Assembly: GCA_031555735.1 (NCBI GenBank)
Contig: JAVBUE010000036.1
Location: 1 to 34,858 of the forward strand
DNA: 34,858 nt
Origin: JAJDIA01 sp031555735
Lineage (GTDB): Bacteria > Bacteroidota > Bacteroidia > Bacteroidales > Tannerellaceae
Reading direction: 5' to 3'
Every line of letters starts with the position of its first letter. The stretch's first letter is position 1. Below the pieces are notes generated by a model. The model saw only the letters and a list, made by a program, of their open reading frames with translations, was not told where the DNA came from and did no database searches. A program made the position numbers and the translations under genes. Shown in pieces: positions 9,935 through 17,098 of the stretch.

Positions 9935-10220
9935 TCTCCGGGTTTCCACCTATTGGAACAAAAAGGTTCACCTATTGGAACAAAAAGGTTCACTTAATGG
10001 AACTGTTTGTTTCACCCTTAGAAACTGTTTGTGCCATCGGGATGAAACTTTAGTGCCATCCGGACGAAACTTTTTAGACAGCGTGGCAGATGTGGCAGCA
10101 AATAGGCGGAAAAACGGATCTGCCACAGGTATCTGCCACGCACCTAACCTATTCATGAGCAATAAGATAACGCCTGTTGCGTGGCACCGTGGCAGATGTT
10201 TTGCAAAAATAAACTCCGTG
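9935..10220 (+). repeat. Intergenic repeat element, copy A (286 bp)
   Basis: This segment matches the reverse complement of 29863-30150 end to end, beginning TCTCCGGGTTTCCACC and ending GCAAAAATAAACTCCGTG in both copies. The first half holds degenerate 22-nt tandem units. The second half holds nested inverted repeats of GTGGCAGAT/ATCTGCCAC: GCGTGGCAGAT at 10081-10091 pairs with 10131-10141, and GTGGCAG at 10092-10098 pairs with 10120-10126. There is no ORF with coding character. The outer end read inward contains TATTTTTG, a possible promoter box. No transposase is present, so it looks like a non-autonomous or REP-like element. Confidence 0.85.
9947..10075 (+). repeat. Six degenerate 22-nt tandem units within copy A
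   Basis: Units start at 9947, 9969, 9991, 10013, 10032 and 10054. Lengths are 22, 22, 22, 19, 22 and 22 nt. The first two are identical; the third and fourth change the 3' half to a GTTTG-type sequence; the last two begin TGCCATC instead of CACCTA. The core is CACCTAWTGGAAC. Copy B repeats the same order, including the short fourth unit. Confidence 0.8.
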
Positions 10221-10302
10221 TAGGAAGAAAAGGAAACCGCTCCACGGGGTGTTGACATGGATCCGTTTTTACCCGTACATATCGTTTGGAAAAGCAAAAA
10301 AT

Positions 10303-10331
10303 GAGGAAGAGAGCAGAACGTTCCCTTCCTC
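10303..10331 (-). terminator. Possible weak intrinsic terminator (- strand)
   Basis: A 7-bp stem (GAGGAAG at 10303-10309 with CTTCCTC at 10325-10331) is followed on the minus strand by a T-rich run. It could end nadA transcripts, but it lies about 320 bp past the nadA stop. The long loop makes it weak. Confidence 0.25.
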
Positions 10332-10421
10332 TGTCACATACCAGAAAGTGTGAGTGATTAGTCAAATTCCATCTGGTAGATCCGGTACGATACCGTTAGC
10401 CTGTCGCAACCGGATCCTGAC

Positions 10422-10499
10422 TATTTTGTAAACATGCAAAACTAATACATCGTTATTCAACTATAAAACTATGTACATATATAATATGTTTACAAAATA
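10422..10499. repeat. AT-rich block with a perfect 14-bp inverted repeat
   Basis: TATTTTGTAAACAT at 10422-10435 is the exact reverse complement of 10486-10499, with 50 bp between. A further AT-rich inverted pair lies beyond it: AATAGTTAAA at 10572-10581 and TTTAACTATT at 10614-10623. The stretch 10420-10640 is much more AT-rich than its surroundings and has no credible gene. The function is unknown. Confidence 0.7.
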
Positions 10500-10650
10500 A
10501 TTATAATTAATCGTAAGAAATAAAATATTTGAACTAAGAAAATAAGAATATTCTCTATTTAGTTAAAATAAAATAGTTAAAATCCAATTAGATGTGATAA
10601 TCATACCTTTTAATTTAACTATTAAAAAAATATGGAAAATACGAACCCGT

Positions 10651-11592
10651 TCAGAGTCCCAGCTTAGCAGACATTTCCAGCATACGCAGGATCGGACGGA
10701 CAGCTTTCTGCTGCACGGCGGGATCGACGGTGATCTCCGGTTGTTCGTCCTTCAGGCAGCGATACAGTTTTTCCATCGTATTCAGGCGCATGAAGTTACA
10801 TTCGTTGCAGGCGCAGGTACTGTCGTTCGGAGGCGCCGGGATAAATTCCTTGTCCGGACTCTTCTTCCGCATCTCGTGGATCACACCGCTCTCGGTAGCT
10901 ACGATAAACTGTGTGTGGGGAGAGCGGGTGGTATGGTTGATCAGGGCGGCTGTGGATCCCACAAAGTCGGACACCCGGATGACCGGTTGTTTGCATTCCG
11001 GATGGGTGATGATCTCGGCATCGGGATACTGCTGTTTGAGTTGCAGGATCTTTTCGAGGGAGAATTGTTCGTGTACATGGCAGGCGCCATCCCACAACAC
11101 CATCTTCCGTCCGGTGATACTGTTGATATAATTCCCCAGGTTGCGGTCCGGTCCGAAAACGATCTTCGCATCCGCCGGCAGGCTATCCACGATCAGTTTG
11201 GCGTTGGTAGAGGTGACGACGATATCCGTGAGCGCTTTCACCGCCGCCGTCGTATTCACATAAGAGATCACCGTATGGCCGGGATGGGCGTTCACAAAGG
11301 CTTCGAAGTCGGGAGCCGGGCAACTGTCGGCCAAGGAACAGCCGGCATTCATATCGGGCACCAGCACTTTCTTGTCCGGACAGAGTATCTTCGCTGTCTC
11401 TCCCATAAAATGTACACCACAGAGCACGATGATATCCGCCGTTGTTTTGGCTGCCCATTGTGCCAATGCGAGGCTGTCGCCTACAAAATCGGCTATATCC
11501 TGCAGATCGCCTGTCTGGTAGTAGTGCGCCAGGATCACGGCATTCTTTTCTTTCCGCAGTGTATCGATTGCTTCTTTCAGATTTGTTGTCAT
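10651..11592 (-). CDS. nadA: Quinolinate synthase A
   Basis: NadA condenses iminoaspartate with dihydroxyacetone phosphate to quinolinate, the precursor of NAD, using a [4Fe-4S] cluster. The 313-residue protein shows the family opening LAHYYQTGDLQDIADFVGDSL and CGVHFMGETAKIL. It also has MNAGCSLADSCP (Cys 85), the middle cysteine region WDGACHVHEQF (Cys 171), and the C-terminal cluster STCACNECNFMRLNTMEKL (Cys 260-265), consistent with three cluster ligands. The length fits the shorter bacterial form. nadB and nadC are not adjacent, so the pathway is dispersed. A TAnnTTTG box lies 24 bp upstream. Confidence 0.96.
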   Translation of the reverse strand: MTTNLKEAIDTLRKEKNAVILAHYYQTGDLQDIADFVGDSLALAQWAAKTTADIIVLCGVHFMGETAKILCPDKKVLVPDMNAGCSLADSCPAPDFEAFVNAHPGHTVISYVNTTAAVKALTDIVVTSTNAKLIVDSLPADAKIVFGPDRNLGNYINSITGRKMVLWDGACHVHEQFSLEKILQLKQQYPDAEIITHPECKQPVIRVSDFVGSTAALINHTTRSPHTQFIVATESGVIHEMRKKSPDKEFIPAPPNDSTCACNECNFMRLNTMEKLYRCLKDEQPEITVDPAVQQKAVRPILRMLEMSAKLGL

Positions 11593-11615
11593 AACCTCTA
11601 TCTCCTTTCCGTCTG

Positions 11616-11623
11616 CAAAGATA
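11616..11623 (-). promoter_or_regulatory. -7 box for nadA
   Basis: TATCTTTG on the minus strand, 24 bp before the nadA ATG, fits the Bacteroidota TAnnTTTG consensus. Confidence 0.5.
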
Positions 11624-11639
11624 CGACATAAATAAATAG

Positions 11640-12143
11640 GACTGCCTTCTTCCGTTGTCCTACTTTTCCCCCCTTTTCCGGCGAGTTGTCAACACACTAT
11701 CTTTATTATCTTTCTTCTTTTTAAAATTAAAAAAAAATGATGATGATAATAGGCTGTTGAAACCGTTCATACTTTTCGGACTGATTACTTGCATATCCGG
11801 TTATTAAGATAAAAGCAGGCAATATAAAGAAGATATTAACAACCTTATACAACCTGCTTCCCCTGTCTGTCAGCCATATACCATAGTTATCAACAAACAG
11901 AGGAAAACGATTCCGGTGGAAAAATACGATCCGGTGGAAAAGGGAAAAGAAGTGGAAAACCCCTGTTGGAAGTGCGTGATAAAAATGTAAAAACTTTTAT
12001 ACCCTTTTTAGCATCCCTTCCCGTATAAATAGATTCCTGAGATATGCAACAGGTTTACCCCGGTTTATTTCCACCACTTATCAGCCGGTTATCAACGGGT
12101 TTTTCACAATAATCCGTACTTTTACCGGCGAAAACAACACAGG
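11640..12143. other. Gene-free region with DnaA-box-like 9-mers (candidate origin-like region)
   Basis: About 500 bp between nadA and the methyltransferase without a credible gene. It contains several 9-mers one or two bases from the DnaA box TTATCCACA. These are TTGTCAACA (11686), TTATCAACA (11887), TTATCAACG (12089), and TTTTCCACC on the minus strand at 11915-11923 and 11933-11941. TTTTCCACT (minus strand, 11951-11959) and ATTTCCACC (12067) are similar. An A/T-only-like stretch lies at 11700-11750. No exact consensus box is present and no dnaA or dnaN is nearby, so origin function is only a hypothesis; the clustering is what can be seen. Confidence 0.35.
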
Positions 12144-12674
12144 ATGCGGAAGTTAAAGATTACCGAACTCAACCGGATGACTCCGGAAGCCTATAAGGAA
12201 GCGGAAAAGATACCGTTCGTGGTGGTGCTCGACCAGGTAAGGAGCCTGCATAACGTAGGCGCCGTGTTCCGCACGTCGGATGCCTTCAATGTAACGGCGG
12301 TGTATCTATGCGGCATCACCGCTTGTCCCCCGAACGCCGAGATCCATAAAACGGCATTGGGAGCCGAAGATACGGTGGACTGGGTGTATTTCCCGCAGAC
12401 GCTGGACGCCGTGGCCGACCTAAAAGCAAAAGGCTATACCCTCTGCGCCATCGAACAGGTGGAAGGCAGTATCCTGTTGGATACCTTGTGCCTGGATAAA
12501 ACCCGGAAATACGCTGTCATCCTCGGCAATGAAGTCAAAGGCGTGCAGCAGGAAGTGGTCAATGCCTGCGATCTCTGTATCGAAATTCCCCAGTACGGCA
12601 CGAAACACTCCCTGAATGTATCTGTTACGGCGGGAATCATTATCTGGGATTTCTTCCGGCAGTTGTCAGATTAA
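12144..12674 (+). CDS. SpoU/TrmH-family RNA 2'-O-methyltransferase
   Basis: A 176-residue SPOUT methyltransferase predicted to methylate a ribose 2'-OH in tRNA or rRNA using S-adenosylmethionine. The three family motifs are visible: motif 1 NVGAVFRTSDAF (about residue 36-47, with the key Asn and Arg), motif 2 VILGNEVKGV (about 127), and motif 3 IPQYGTKHSLNVSVTAGIIIWDF (about 149-171), which form the trefoil-knot SAM site. There is no N-terminal substrate-binding extension, so the target RNA cannot be assigned. The gene overlaps the convergent DUF4294 gene by 9 bp at the 3' end. Confidence 0.92.
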   Translation: MRKLKITELNRMTPEAYKEAEKIPFVVVLDQVRSLHNVGAVFRTSDAFNVTAVYLCGITACPPNAEIHKTALGAEDTVDWVYFPQTLDAVADLKAKGYTLCAIEQVEGSILLDTLCLDKTRKYAVILGNEVKGVQQEVVNACDLCIEIPQYGTKHSLNVSVTAGIIIWDFFRQLSD

Positions 12675-13271
12675 ACCGTTTTCTACCAGTATCACCACCC
12701 GTTCCGTTTGCATGTCTTTCCCTTTGGGATCATACTCGGCTTTGAGGCTGGCGCCGAACATACCGGCGAATAGGTTCCAGAATCCCGCGCGGAAACTACC
12801 CAGGTAGGCTCTCAGCAGGTTATAGCTGGACTGGTTACATTCCCTGTCGATCAGCTTGATCAGCAGTTTCCCCTGTGAGAAGGTGAGCTTTTTCAGTTCC
12901 GGCTTGTATTGCTTGAACAGTTCGTCTTCCATCCGTTCGAGGTGTTTCTGCCGGGCTTTTTCGGTCGGAAGCGTTTCCATGTATTCATAGGTTTCGATCA
13001 GCACGCCATAGACCATCTTGGCATAGGGGAGGGTACGTTTTACGTCGCGCACCAGTTTATCGTATTTCTCCTTTTCCTTCTTGTTGCGGAATTTTTCTTC
13101 GGGGAATACATAGACCGTCCGCAGGGTTATCACGGGTATGGTGTCGGTTCCTTCCACAATGGCACGTTGATAACCTTCGGGCACGATATTCGAGCGGATG
13201 GTTTGTGCCTTGCCTCCGGCATAACACAACAAGAATACCAGCAGGATGCGATATGGTTTCAGTGTGATCAC
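12666..13271 (-). CDS. DUF4294 domain-containing secreted protein
   Basis: A 201-residue protein with an N-terminal hydrophobic segment ending in a cleavage-like GGKAQ (about residue 23), so probably periplasmic or envelope-located. The body (IPVITLRTVYVFPEEKF, then charged helices, then LIKLIDRECNQSSYNLLRAYLGSFRAGFWNLFAGMFGASLKAEYDPKG) fits DUF4294, a Bacteroidota family without an assigned activity. The only usable start that keeps the signal segment is GTG at 13271. A -7 box at 13276-13283 puts transcription very close to that codon, implying a very short leader or another promoter. Its stop overlaps the convergent methyltransferase gene by 9 bp. Confidence 0.85.
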   Translation of the reverse strand: MITLKPYRILLVFLLCYAGGKAQTIRSNIVPEGYQRAIVEGTDTIPVITLRTVYVFPEEKFRNKKEKEKYDKLVRDVKRTLPYAKMVYGVLIETYEYMETLPTEKARQKHLERMEDELFKQYKPELKKLTFSQGKLLIKLIDRECNQSSYNLLRAYLGSFRAGFWNLFAGMFGASLKAEYDPKGKDMQTERVVILVENGLI

Positions 13272-13275
13272 GGTA

Positions 13276-13283
13276 CAAATGTA
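13276..13283 (-). promoter_or_regulatory. -7 box for the DUF4294 gene
   Basis: TACATTTG on the minus strand fits TAnnTTTG and lies only 5 bp before the GTG start. If used, the mRNA would be almost leaderless. Confidence 0.4.
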
Positions 13284-13325
13284 AATGTTTTATGTATTCC
13301 TTCTTCGTATTTTACACTCTTTGAT

Positions 13326-13333
13326 TATTTTTG
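13326..13333 (+). promoter_or_regulatory. -7 box for the barrel/HhH operon
   Basis: TATTTTTG fits TAnnTTTG and lies 37 bp before the ATG of the barrel gene at 13370. It faces away from the DUF4294 promoter. Confidence 0.5.
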
Positions 13334-13369
13334 CACAATTAACAGACAAATCCGTAACCGTCCTTGATT

Positions 13370-14197
13370 ATGAAAAAGAAACGATACCTCTTTGTATGGT
13401 TGCCCGTAGGGGTGATAGTGCTTACCTGCCTGTTCCCTGTACGGGCTTCGACCCGCCAGCGTCAACCCGATATGCGGAGTATGGGAACGGGAGGCAACGG
13501 AGCCACACAATCGACCTGGGTGAACCCGGCCGTTCTTCCCCTGTCAGATAGACATTCCTTTTCCTTTCAGTATCATAACGCGTATGGATTGCGTGAGTTA
13601 GGCACCCTCTCCGGCGGGTTACTGTATCCGAATGCCTGGTTACCGGCCGGTATCCAGTTTGCGTCGTTCGGCTACGACGACTACCGGGAGACCCTCTTCC
13701 GCCTGGTGCTGGGCAAGCAGTTGGGCGAACAATGGGCGGTGGGAGTGAGTATCCAGTATGTAGCCTTGCAAACGAAGCTGTACGACGAACAGGTAGCCCG
13801 TCTGTCCACAGACATCGGAATCCTGTACATGCCTGCCGACCGTTGGCGGATCGGGCTCACTGCCCTGCATACCCCATCCGTCTCCCTGGGGGATCAGATC
13901 TCCGGAAGTAGGTGTCTCACCCCCTTTTCCCTCCAGGCGGGGATAGGTTGGAAACTGATGGATGGGGTGGCGCTTTTCTGCAGCGCCGTCGCCACCGACG
14001 AAAAGACGCATGCGGAGACAGGCATGGAATACACCTTATATGAACGATTGTACCTGCGCGCGGGTGTACGTACGCATCCGCTCCTTCCCTGTTTCGGAAT
14101 CGGATATACCTTGTCCCTCTTCACGGTCGATGTGGCCGCCACCTCCCATCCGGTACTGGGCATGCAGACCGGTATCGGATTCACCTTCTCATTCTGA
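13370..14197 (+). CDS. Outer-membrane beta-barrel-like protein (PorV/PorQ-like)
   Basis: A 275-residue protein from ATG 13370; a TTG two codons upstream is in frame but less likely. It has a basic N-terminus, a hydrophobic core and VRAST as a probable cleavage region. The mature part opens with a glycine-rich segment (DMRSMGTGGNGATQSTWVNPAVLPL) and then alternates in short strands ending GMQTGIGFTFSF, with a terminal aromatic typical of outer-membrane barrels. The opening resembles FadL-superfamily PorV/PorQ proteins of Bacteroidota, but I cannot assign it to one. The HhH-barrel gene starts 4 bp after its stop, so the pair is almost certainly one operon. Confidence 0.7.
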   Translation: MKKKRYLFVWLPVGVIVLTCLFPVRASTRQRQPDMRSMGTGGNGATQSTWVNPAVLPLSDRHSFSFQYHNAYGLRELGTLSGGLLYPNAWLPAGIQFASFGYDDYRETLFRLVLGKQLGEQWAVGVSIQYVALQTKLYDEQVARLSTDIGILYMPADRWRIGLTALHTPSVSLGDQISGSRCLTPFSLQAGIGWKLMDGVALFCSAVATDEKTHAETGMEYTLYERLYLRAGVRTHPLLPCFGIGYTLSLFTVDVAATSHPVLGMQTGIGFTFSF

Positions 14198-14201
14198 TCG
14201 T

Positions 14202-16268
14202 ATGAAAACAAGATCCCGAACCTTCCTCCTCTTGTGGATAAACCTGTTTATAACCTGTTATGTTGCTACTGCCCAGGTATCATCCGCTGTTGATAAGTGG
14301 AAAGAATACCTGGAAGAACAGGCGGCGGAAACCGAAGATACCGAGCGGTTGGAATCCCTATACACCGAACTGTCGTGGTTGGCGGAACATCCGATCGACC
14401 TGAACAAAGCCGGTACAACCGATCTCCGCAAGCTTCCTTTCCTGTCCGACCGCCAGATCGAAAGCATCACAGCCTACCGCGCACGGTATGGCGATATGCT
14501 CTCCCTCTATGAACTCAAGCAGATCGATGCGCTGGATATGCAAACCATCCAACTCCTCCTGCCTTTTGTACGGGTGAGTGGAAAACCTGTTGATAAGTTA
14601 CCTTTCACCGTTGAAAACCTGTTGAAACGGGGTGATAACGAACTGCAAATCAGATATGACCGTTGTTTTCAACAGAAAGAAGGCTATCAACCGCTATCCG
14701 ACAGCCTCCTCCGGGAAAACCCGAACCGGATGTACCTGGGCGAACCCTTCTACCACTACCTCCGCTATGCCTATACCTTCGACGACCGGCTGCAACTGGG
14801 TGTGGTAGGTGAGAAAGACGCCGGCGAACCGTTCCTGAACCGATCCCATACGGGATACGATTACTACGCTGCGTACTTCTTTCTGAAAGGGATCGGGAAA
14901 TTGAAAAGCCTGGCGATTGGCGACTATAAGGCGTCTTTCGGACAGGGACTGGTGGTCAGCCATGATTTCACGCCCGGACGGAGCGCCGTGGTGACGAGCG
15001 CCGAACGGCGTACGAACGGATTCCGCCGCCAATCTTCCACCAACGAATCCGACTTCTTCCGGGGAGCGGCGGCAACCCTTGCCGTGGGGCGGATGGAATA
15101 CAGCCTCTTCTATTCCTACCGCCGGATGGATGCGGCGGTACAGCGGGACACCTTTCCTTCGCTTCAGACTGGCGGACTGCATCGGCTGGTGCGTGAACGG
15201 GAAAAGCAGCGCGCCGTACCCATGCAGGTAGCGGGTGCCCATATCCGGTATGTATCTCCCTCTTTCTGTCTGGGGATGACGGGGCTTTTCCATTCCTTCG
15301 GTCCATACACCCTGCAACCCGACCCGCGACCTTATAACCTGTTTTATTTCCGGGGAAGGCGGAACGCCAACCTGGGGATCGACTACCTGTGGAAAACCAA
15401 CCGGATCAAACTCTATGGAGAAACAGCCCTATCCTCCAACAATGCCGTCGCCACGCTCAATGCCCTGGAGGTAACCCCGGCTTCTTACCTTACCTTTTTG
15501 GCGTTGCACCGTTACTACGACCGTCGGTACCAGGCGCTGTTCGGCCATGCCTTTTCCCAGCAGTCCGACGTCCGGAACGAACAGGGTGTCTGTCTGGGGA
15601 TCCAATGGGTGCCGATCCCGTACTGGAAAGTATCGGCCTATGCCGATATCTTCCGTTTTCCCTGGCTGAAGTATGGCGTGGACGCCCCTTCCACCGGAAA
15701 GGAATACCGGGTGCAGGTTGATTATACCCTCAACGGCGCGCTTTCCATGTATATCCGCTATGCAAACCGGCAGCAGGAAACAAATGCCATCCCCGCAGGC
15801 GGCAAAACGGTTGTCCTCCTGCCCAACGACAGGCACCGGCTGCGTATGCAGGCTGCTTATACCCTGTTCGCCACCCTGTTCTGCCGCACGGGGGCAGATG
15901 CTGTCGTGTGCCGGGAGACCGGCGCCGACAGCAACGGCTGGATGGTGTCGCAACGGATCGGCTGGCAACCGGCATCCTCCCCGTTGCAGATCGATGGTTA
16001 TGCAGGCTGGTTCCGGACGGACGACTACAGCAGCCGGATCAATTCGTACGAAAAGAATATGCTCTATGCCTTTTCCATGCCTTCCTTCTACGGCAAAGGG
16101 GTGCGGTGGGCGCTTTCGGCAGGCTGGCGGGTGACGGATGGGCTGGTGCTGACCGCTAAAGTGGCTTCTACCCATTATACCGACCGGGATGTGATCGGTA
16201 CGGCGTTGGAAGCGATTAAGGGTTCGCGCAAGACGGATATATACACGTTGGTAAGGTGGAAGTTTTAG
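14202..16268 (+). CDS. ComEA-type helix-hairpin-helix protein with C-terminal barrel-like region
   Basis: The protein has 688 residues from ATG 14202, which follows the barrel gene by 4 bp; the longer frame upstream only overlaps that gene. A signal peptide ends about VATAQ (residue 25). Residues 66-112 form a helix-hairpin-helix module of the ComEA type (DLNKAGTTDLRKLPFLSDRQIESITAYRARYGDM, then ELKQIDALD), a DNA-binding fold. The rest (about 150-688) is rich in alternating aromatic strands such as YDYYAAYFFLKGIGKLKSLAIGDYKASFGQGL and ends TLVRWKF with a terminal Phe, as in outer-membrane barrels. Such HhH-barrel proteins are known in Bacteroidota as uncharacterised. A role in DNA handling at the cell surface is inference. 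Confidence 0.8.
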   Translation: MKTRSRTFLLLWINLFITCYVATAQVSSAVDKWKEYLEEQAAETEDTERLESLYTELSWLAEHPIDLNKAGTTDLRKLPFLSDRQIESITAYRARYGDMLSLYELKQIDALDMQTIQLLLPFVRVSGKPVDKLPFTVENLLKRGDNELQIRYDRCFQQKEGYQPLSDSLLRENPNRMYLGEPFYHYLRYAYTFDDRLQLGVVGEKDAGEPFLNRSHTGYDYYAAYFFLKGIGKLKSLAIGDYKASFGQGLVVSHDFTPGRSAVVTSAERRTNGFRRQSSTNESDFFRGAAATLAVGRMEYSLFYSYRRMDAAVQRDTFPSLQTGGLHRLVREREKQRAVPMQVAGAHIRYVSPSFCLGMTGLFHSFGPYTLQPDPRPYNLFYFRGRRNANLGIDYLWKTNRIKLYGETALSSNNAVATLNALEVTPASYLTFLALHRYYDRRYQALFGHAFSQQSDVRNEQGVCLGIQWVPIPYWKVSAYADIFRFPWLKYGVDAPSTGKEYRVQVDYTLNGALSMYIRYANRQQETNAIPAGGKTVVLLPNDRHRLRMQAAYTLFATLFCRTGADAVVCRETGADSNGWMVSQRIGWQPASSPLQIDGYAGWFRTDDYSSRINSYEKNMLYAFSMPSFYGKGVRWALSAGWRVTDGLVLTAKVASTHYTDRDVIGTALEAIKGSRKTDIYTLVRWKF

Positions 16269-16275
16269 AAATGCA

Positions 16276-16283
16276 TACCTTTG
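16276..16283 (+). promoter_or_regulatory. -7 box for the radical SAM gene
   Basis: TACCTTTG, 36 bp before the ATG at 16319 and just after the HhH-barrel stop, suggests the radical SAM gene has its own promoter. Confidence 0.5.
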
Positions 16284-16318
16284 CTTGCTGATTTGTTATA
16301 TATAGAAAACGCGGATCA

Positions 16319-17098
16319 ATGAGTACATTCCTTTTCACCGAAATCGTATTCGGGCCGGTACATAGCCGCCGCCTGGGTGTTTCACTGGGTATCAACCTGT
16401 TGCCGCTGGACGGTAAGTTCTGTTCGTTCAACTGTATCTATTGCGAATGTGGGTTGAACGAAGAACGCCGTACCCGCATCAAACTGCCTACCCGCGCAGA
16501 AGTGAGCGCCGCCCTCGAAAAAAAACTCCTCGCCATGCAGTCCGAAGGGTTGGCGCCGGATGTGATCACCTTTGCCGGTAACGGCGAGCCTACCATGCAT
16601 CCGGCTTTCGGCGGGATCATCGACGACACCATCCTGCTGCGCGACCGCCTCTGCCCGCAGGCAAAGATCGCCGTCCTTTCCAACGCCACCATGCTGCATA
16701 AAGATGCTGTGTTCAATGCCCTGAACAAGGTAGAAGACAATATCCTCAAGCTCGATTCCGTGCTCGACAGCCGCGTCCGCCAATTAGACGTGCCGGCATC
16801 CGCCGCTTTCACCGTCGAAAAACTGATCGCCCAACTGCTCCGTTTCAACGGCAACCTGATGATCCAGACCATGTTCATCACCGGTGAATACCAGGGACAA
16901 TCGGTGGATAATACCACGGAAGAGGAGATTGCCGGATGGATCGACGCCCTGCAGCGGATCCGTCCCAGGCAGGTCATGATTTATACCATCGAACGGGAGA
17001 CACCCATCAGCACCCTGCTGAAAGTATCCCGGGAAAAGCTGGACGCCATCGCCGAACGTGCCCGACAGGCAGGCTTCAACGTCAGCGTTTCGTATTGA
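16319..17098 (+). CDS. Radical SAM protein
   Basis: A 259-residue radical SAM enzyme. The cluster motif CX3CX2C is CSFNCIYC at residues 35-42, with the characteristic lead-in FGPVHSRRLGVSLGINLLP. The glycine-rich SAM-binding segment is ITFAGNGEPTMHP (about 82-94). This arrangement is typical of the group annotated as wyosine-base or MoaA/NirJ-like radical SAM proteins, whose bacterial members mostly lack assigned substrates. The last 17 bp overlap the convergent SulP gene. The radical SAM fold is certain; the reaction is unknown. Confidence 0.92.
   Translation: MSTFLFTEIVFGPVHSRRLGVSLGINLLPLDGKFCSFNCIYCECGLNEERRTRIKLPTRAEVSAALEKKLLAMQSEGLAPDVITFAGNGEPTMHPAFGGIIDDTILLRDRLCPQAKIAVLSNATMLHKDAVFNALNKVEDNILKLDSVLDSRVRQLDVPASAAFTVEKLIAQLLRFNGNLMIQTMFITGEYQGQSVDNTTEEEIAGWIDALQRIRPRQVMIYTIERETPISTLLKVSREKLDAIAERARQAGFNVSVSY

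Noticed and set aside
9947..10075. Tandem 22-nt units read as a CRISPR array
   Set aside because: Units are directly adjacent without unique spacers and no cas gene is present.
13962..14201. N-terminal extension of the HhH-barrel protein
   Set aside because: The extension overlaps the barrel gene in another frame, while ATG 14202 gives a clean signal peptide.
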